Origin: Planctomycetota bacterium
GTDB lineage: Bacteria; Planctomycetota; J058; JAJDCP01
Direction: 5' to 3'
Length of the DNA stretch: 64,000 nucleotides
NCBI GenBank assembly: GCA_029260765.1
Contig: JAJDCP010000112.1
Coordinates: 24,743-88,742 of the forward strand
The position numbers and the translations under genes were made by a program. Positions 63,228-64,000 of the stretch are shown one piece after another. The notes under the pieces were generated by a model, which made no database searches, had not been told where the DNA came from, and saw nothing but the letters and a program-made list of their open reading frames with translations. Each line of letters starts with the position of its first letter. The first letter of the stretch is position 1.

Positions 63228-63255
63228 TTGCCCGGGTTGGGGCATCAAGTACTAT
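63228..63255 (+). promoter_or_regulatory. Putative promoter of lepB
   Basis: TTGCCC (63228-63233) and TACTAT (63250-63255) are 16 bases apart, ending 18 bases before the lepB ATG. The leader would be very short but still includes the GGGAGG ribosome site. Confidence 0.4.
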
Positions 63256-63273
63256 GGCAGAGGGAGGCTCGAC

Positions 63274-63789
63274 ATGGCCGCGACGAAAACCGCCAGCCAG
63301 CGCCAGAAAACCATCTGGGTCTGGCTGAGGACCCTCGTCCTGGTAGTGGCCGTGGTATTCGCCCTGCGCACCTTCGTCGCCGAGGCTTTTGTGGTCGAGG
63401 GCGCATCGATGCTCCCCACGTTCCATGAATCGGACCGGGTGTTGATCTCGAAGCTCGTCTCCGTCGAGAGTCTCGAGCGTCGCGACATCATCGCTTTCAA
63501 AAGGGACGGCAAGCAGCTGATCAAGAGGGTGATCGCCGTCGGTGGCGACTACGTGGAGATCAAGGCAGGCCTGGTGTTCGTCAACGACATCCCCCAGCAA
63601 GAAAGCTATGCGCTGCTGGACAGCTTCACCGGACACCGCATGCGCGTGCCCCTGGGGCAGTTGTTCGTGCTCGGAGATCACCGCAAGTCCTCGAAAGACT
63701 CCCGCAGTTGGGGTTGCGTACGGGGGGAGGCGCTGCTCGGCGAGGCGATTCTGCGCTTCTATCCGATCAGCTCGTGGACTGTTTACTGA
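63274..63789 (+). CDS. lepB: Signal peptidase I
   Basis: A 171-residue type I signal peptidase. An N-terminal membrane helix (TLVLVVAVVFALRTFVAEAF) is followed by box B with catalytic Ser45 (VEGASMLPTF), box D with catalytic Lys84 (LIKRVIAVGGD), and box E near the end (VLGDHRKSSKDSRSWG). It removes signal peptides from exported proteins on the outer face of the inner membrane. The length is at the short end, as in Gram-positive and PVC-type enzymes. ATG 63274 has GGGAGG 6 bases upstream. No operon partners visible. Confidence 0.93.
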   Translation: MAATKTASQRQKTIWVWLRTLVLVVAVVFALRTFVAEAFVVEGASMLPTFHESDRVLISKLVSVESLERRDIIAFKRDGKQLIKRVIAVGGDYVEIKAGLVFVNDIPQQESYALLDSFTGHRMRVPLGQLFVLGDHRKSSKDSRSWGCVRGEALLGEAILRFYPISSWTVY

Positions 63790-63836
63790 GAGCGCGGTCG
63801 GCTGCGGAAATCCGATCGCTCCCACTACCGCGCTCT
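63789..63836 (+). terminator. Possible terminator hairpin after lepB
   Basis: A perfect 10-bp inverted repeat AGAGCGCGGT / ACCGCGCTCT starts at the lepB stop codon, with a 28-base loop and no T-run. A weak terminator or an RNA-stabilising stem. Confidence 0.4.
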
Positions 63837-63966
63837 AGAAGCTGAGAGTCCGGACCAGAACCAGCCCCATGACGCGCAGCGGTCAGCGCCAGCTCCCCAG
63901 CGTGAGTTGGACAGCGTTTGATCTGAGACTCACTATTGCGAAGTTGCTGTTCATTCGCACTGTCCC

Positions 63967-63992
63967 GTAGGGGCGGGGTTTACCCCCGCCCG
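63967..63992 (+). repeat. Palindromic GTAGGGGCGGGGTTTAC repeat, copy 2
   Basis: Same sequence as 62698-62723 (GTAGGGGCGGGGTTTACCCC then CGCCCG), at the window's right edge. A larger element may continue beyond the window. Confidence 0.8.
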
Positions 63993-64000
63993 AAAGCGCG

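Overview
High-GC bacterial DNA, apparently chromosomal. Four eukaryotic-type Ser/Thr kinases lie in 64 kb. Two carry an N-terminal zinc ribbon, one a TPR array, and one PEGA plus FG-GAP repeats. Several have DWG in place of DFG. Together with many lipoproteins, HEAT-repeat proteins and a very large envelope-type protein, this suggests a Planctomycetota-like (PVC) or other large-genome signalling-rich lineage. This is inference: no rRNA or ribosomal protein gene is present to prove it. I found no tRNA, rRNA or CRISPR array.

Layout. 0.3-4.2 kb: a zinc-ribbon kinase, then a two-gene unit of an HPt protein and a zinc-ribbon kinase fused to two receiver domains. 4.2-9.8 kb: a lipoprotein phosphodiesterase with a hemopexin domain, a pstB tail remnant, a DUF1877-like protein, a GNAT acetyltransferase and a glutathione-synthetase-like protein that has lost key residues. 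10-15.4 kb: a giant MscS-type channel, MarC and a crotonase. 15.4-20.5 kb: a decayed region with a uvrA tail, a 19-residue peptide gene followed by a strong terminator, one unknown protein, inverted repeats, a truncated lipoprotein and an IS91-like fragment joined to a GC-extreme pseudogene. 20.5-32.6 kb: a double-hydrolase amidase, a Cys-rich protein, carboxypeptidase-regulatory-like debris, small membrane proteins, a TPR kinase and remnants of a metallophosphoesterase, a zinc-ribbon protein and a sirtuin. 32.9-42 kb: smc, a methyltransferase, a radical SAM protein and lipoproteins. 42-51.7 kb: a divergent cassette of a 2584-residue LysM-type protein, a LysM protein and two peptidoglycan-binding-like paralogs, none with a signal peptide. 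51.8-60.8 kb: two HEAT-repeat proteins, a kinase with FG-GAP repeats and a DUF1295 membrane protein. 60.9-64 kb: an HtrA PDZ remnant, a degenerate GGDEF protein, nested inverted repeats and signal peptidase I.

Two themes stand out. First, intergenic space is full of 5'-truncated gene tails (pstB, uvrA, sir2, htrA, a lipoprotein tail, a HEAT-gene tail) mixed with a dispersed hairpin-bearing repeat family. Second, several proteins aimed at peptidoglycan (the amidase and the LysM cassette) lack export signals, which fits cytoplasmic assembly into some envelope-spanning or injected device. No such device's core genes are visible here.
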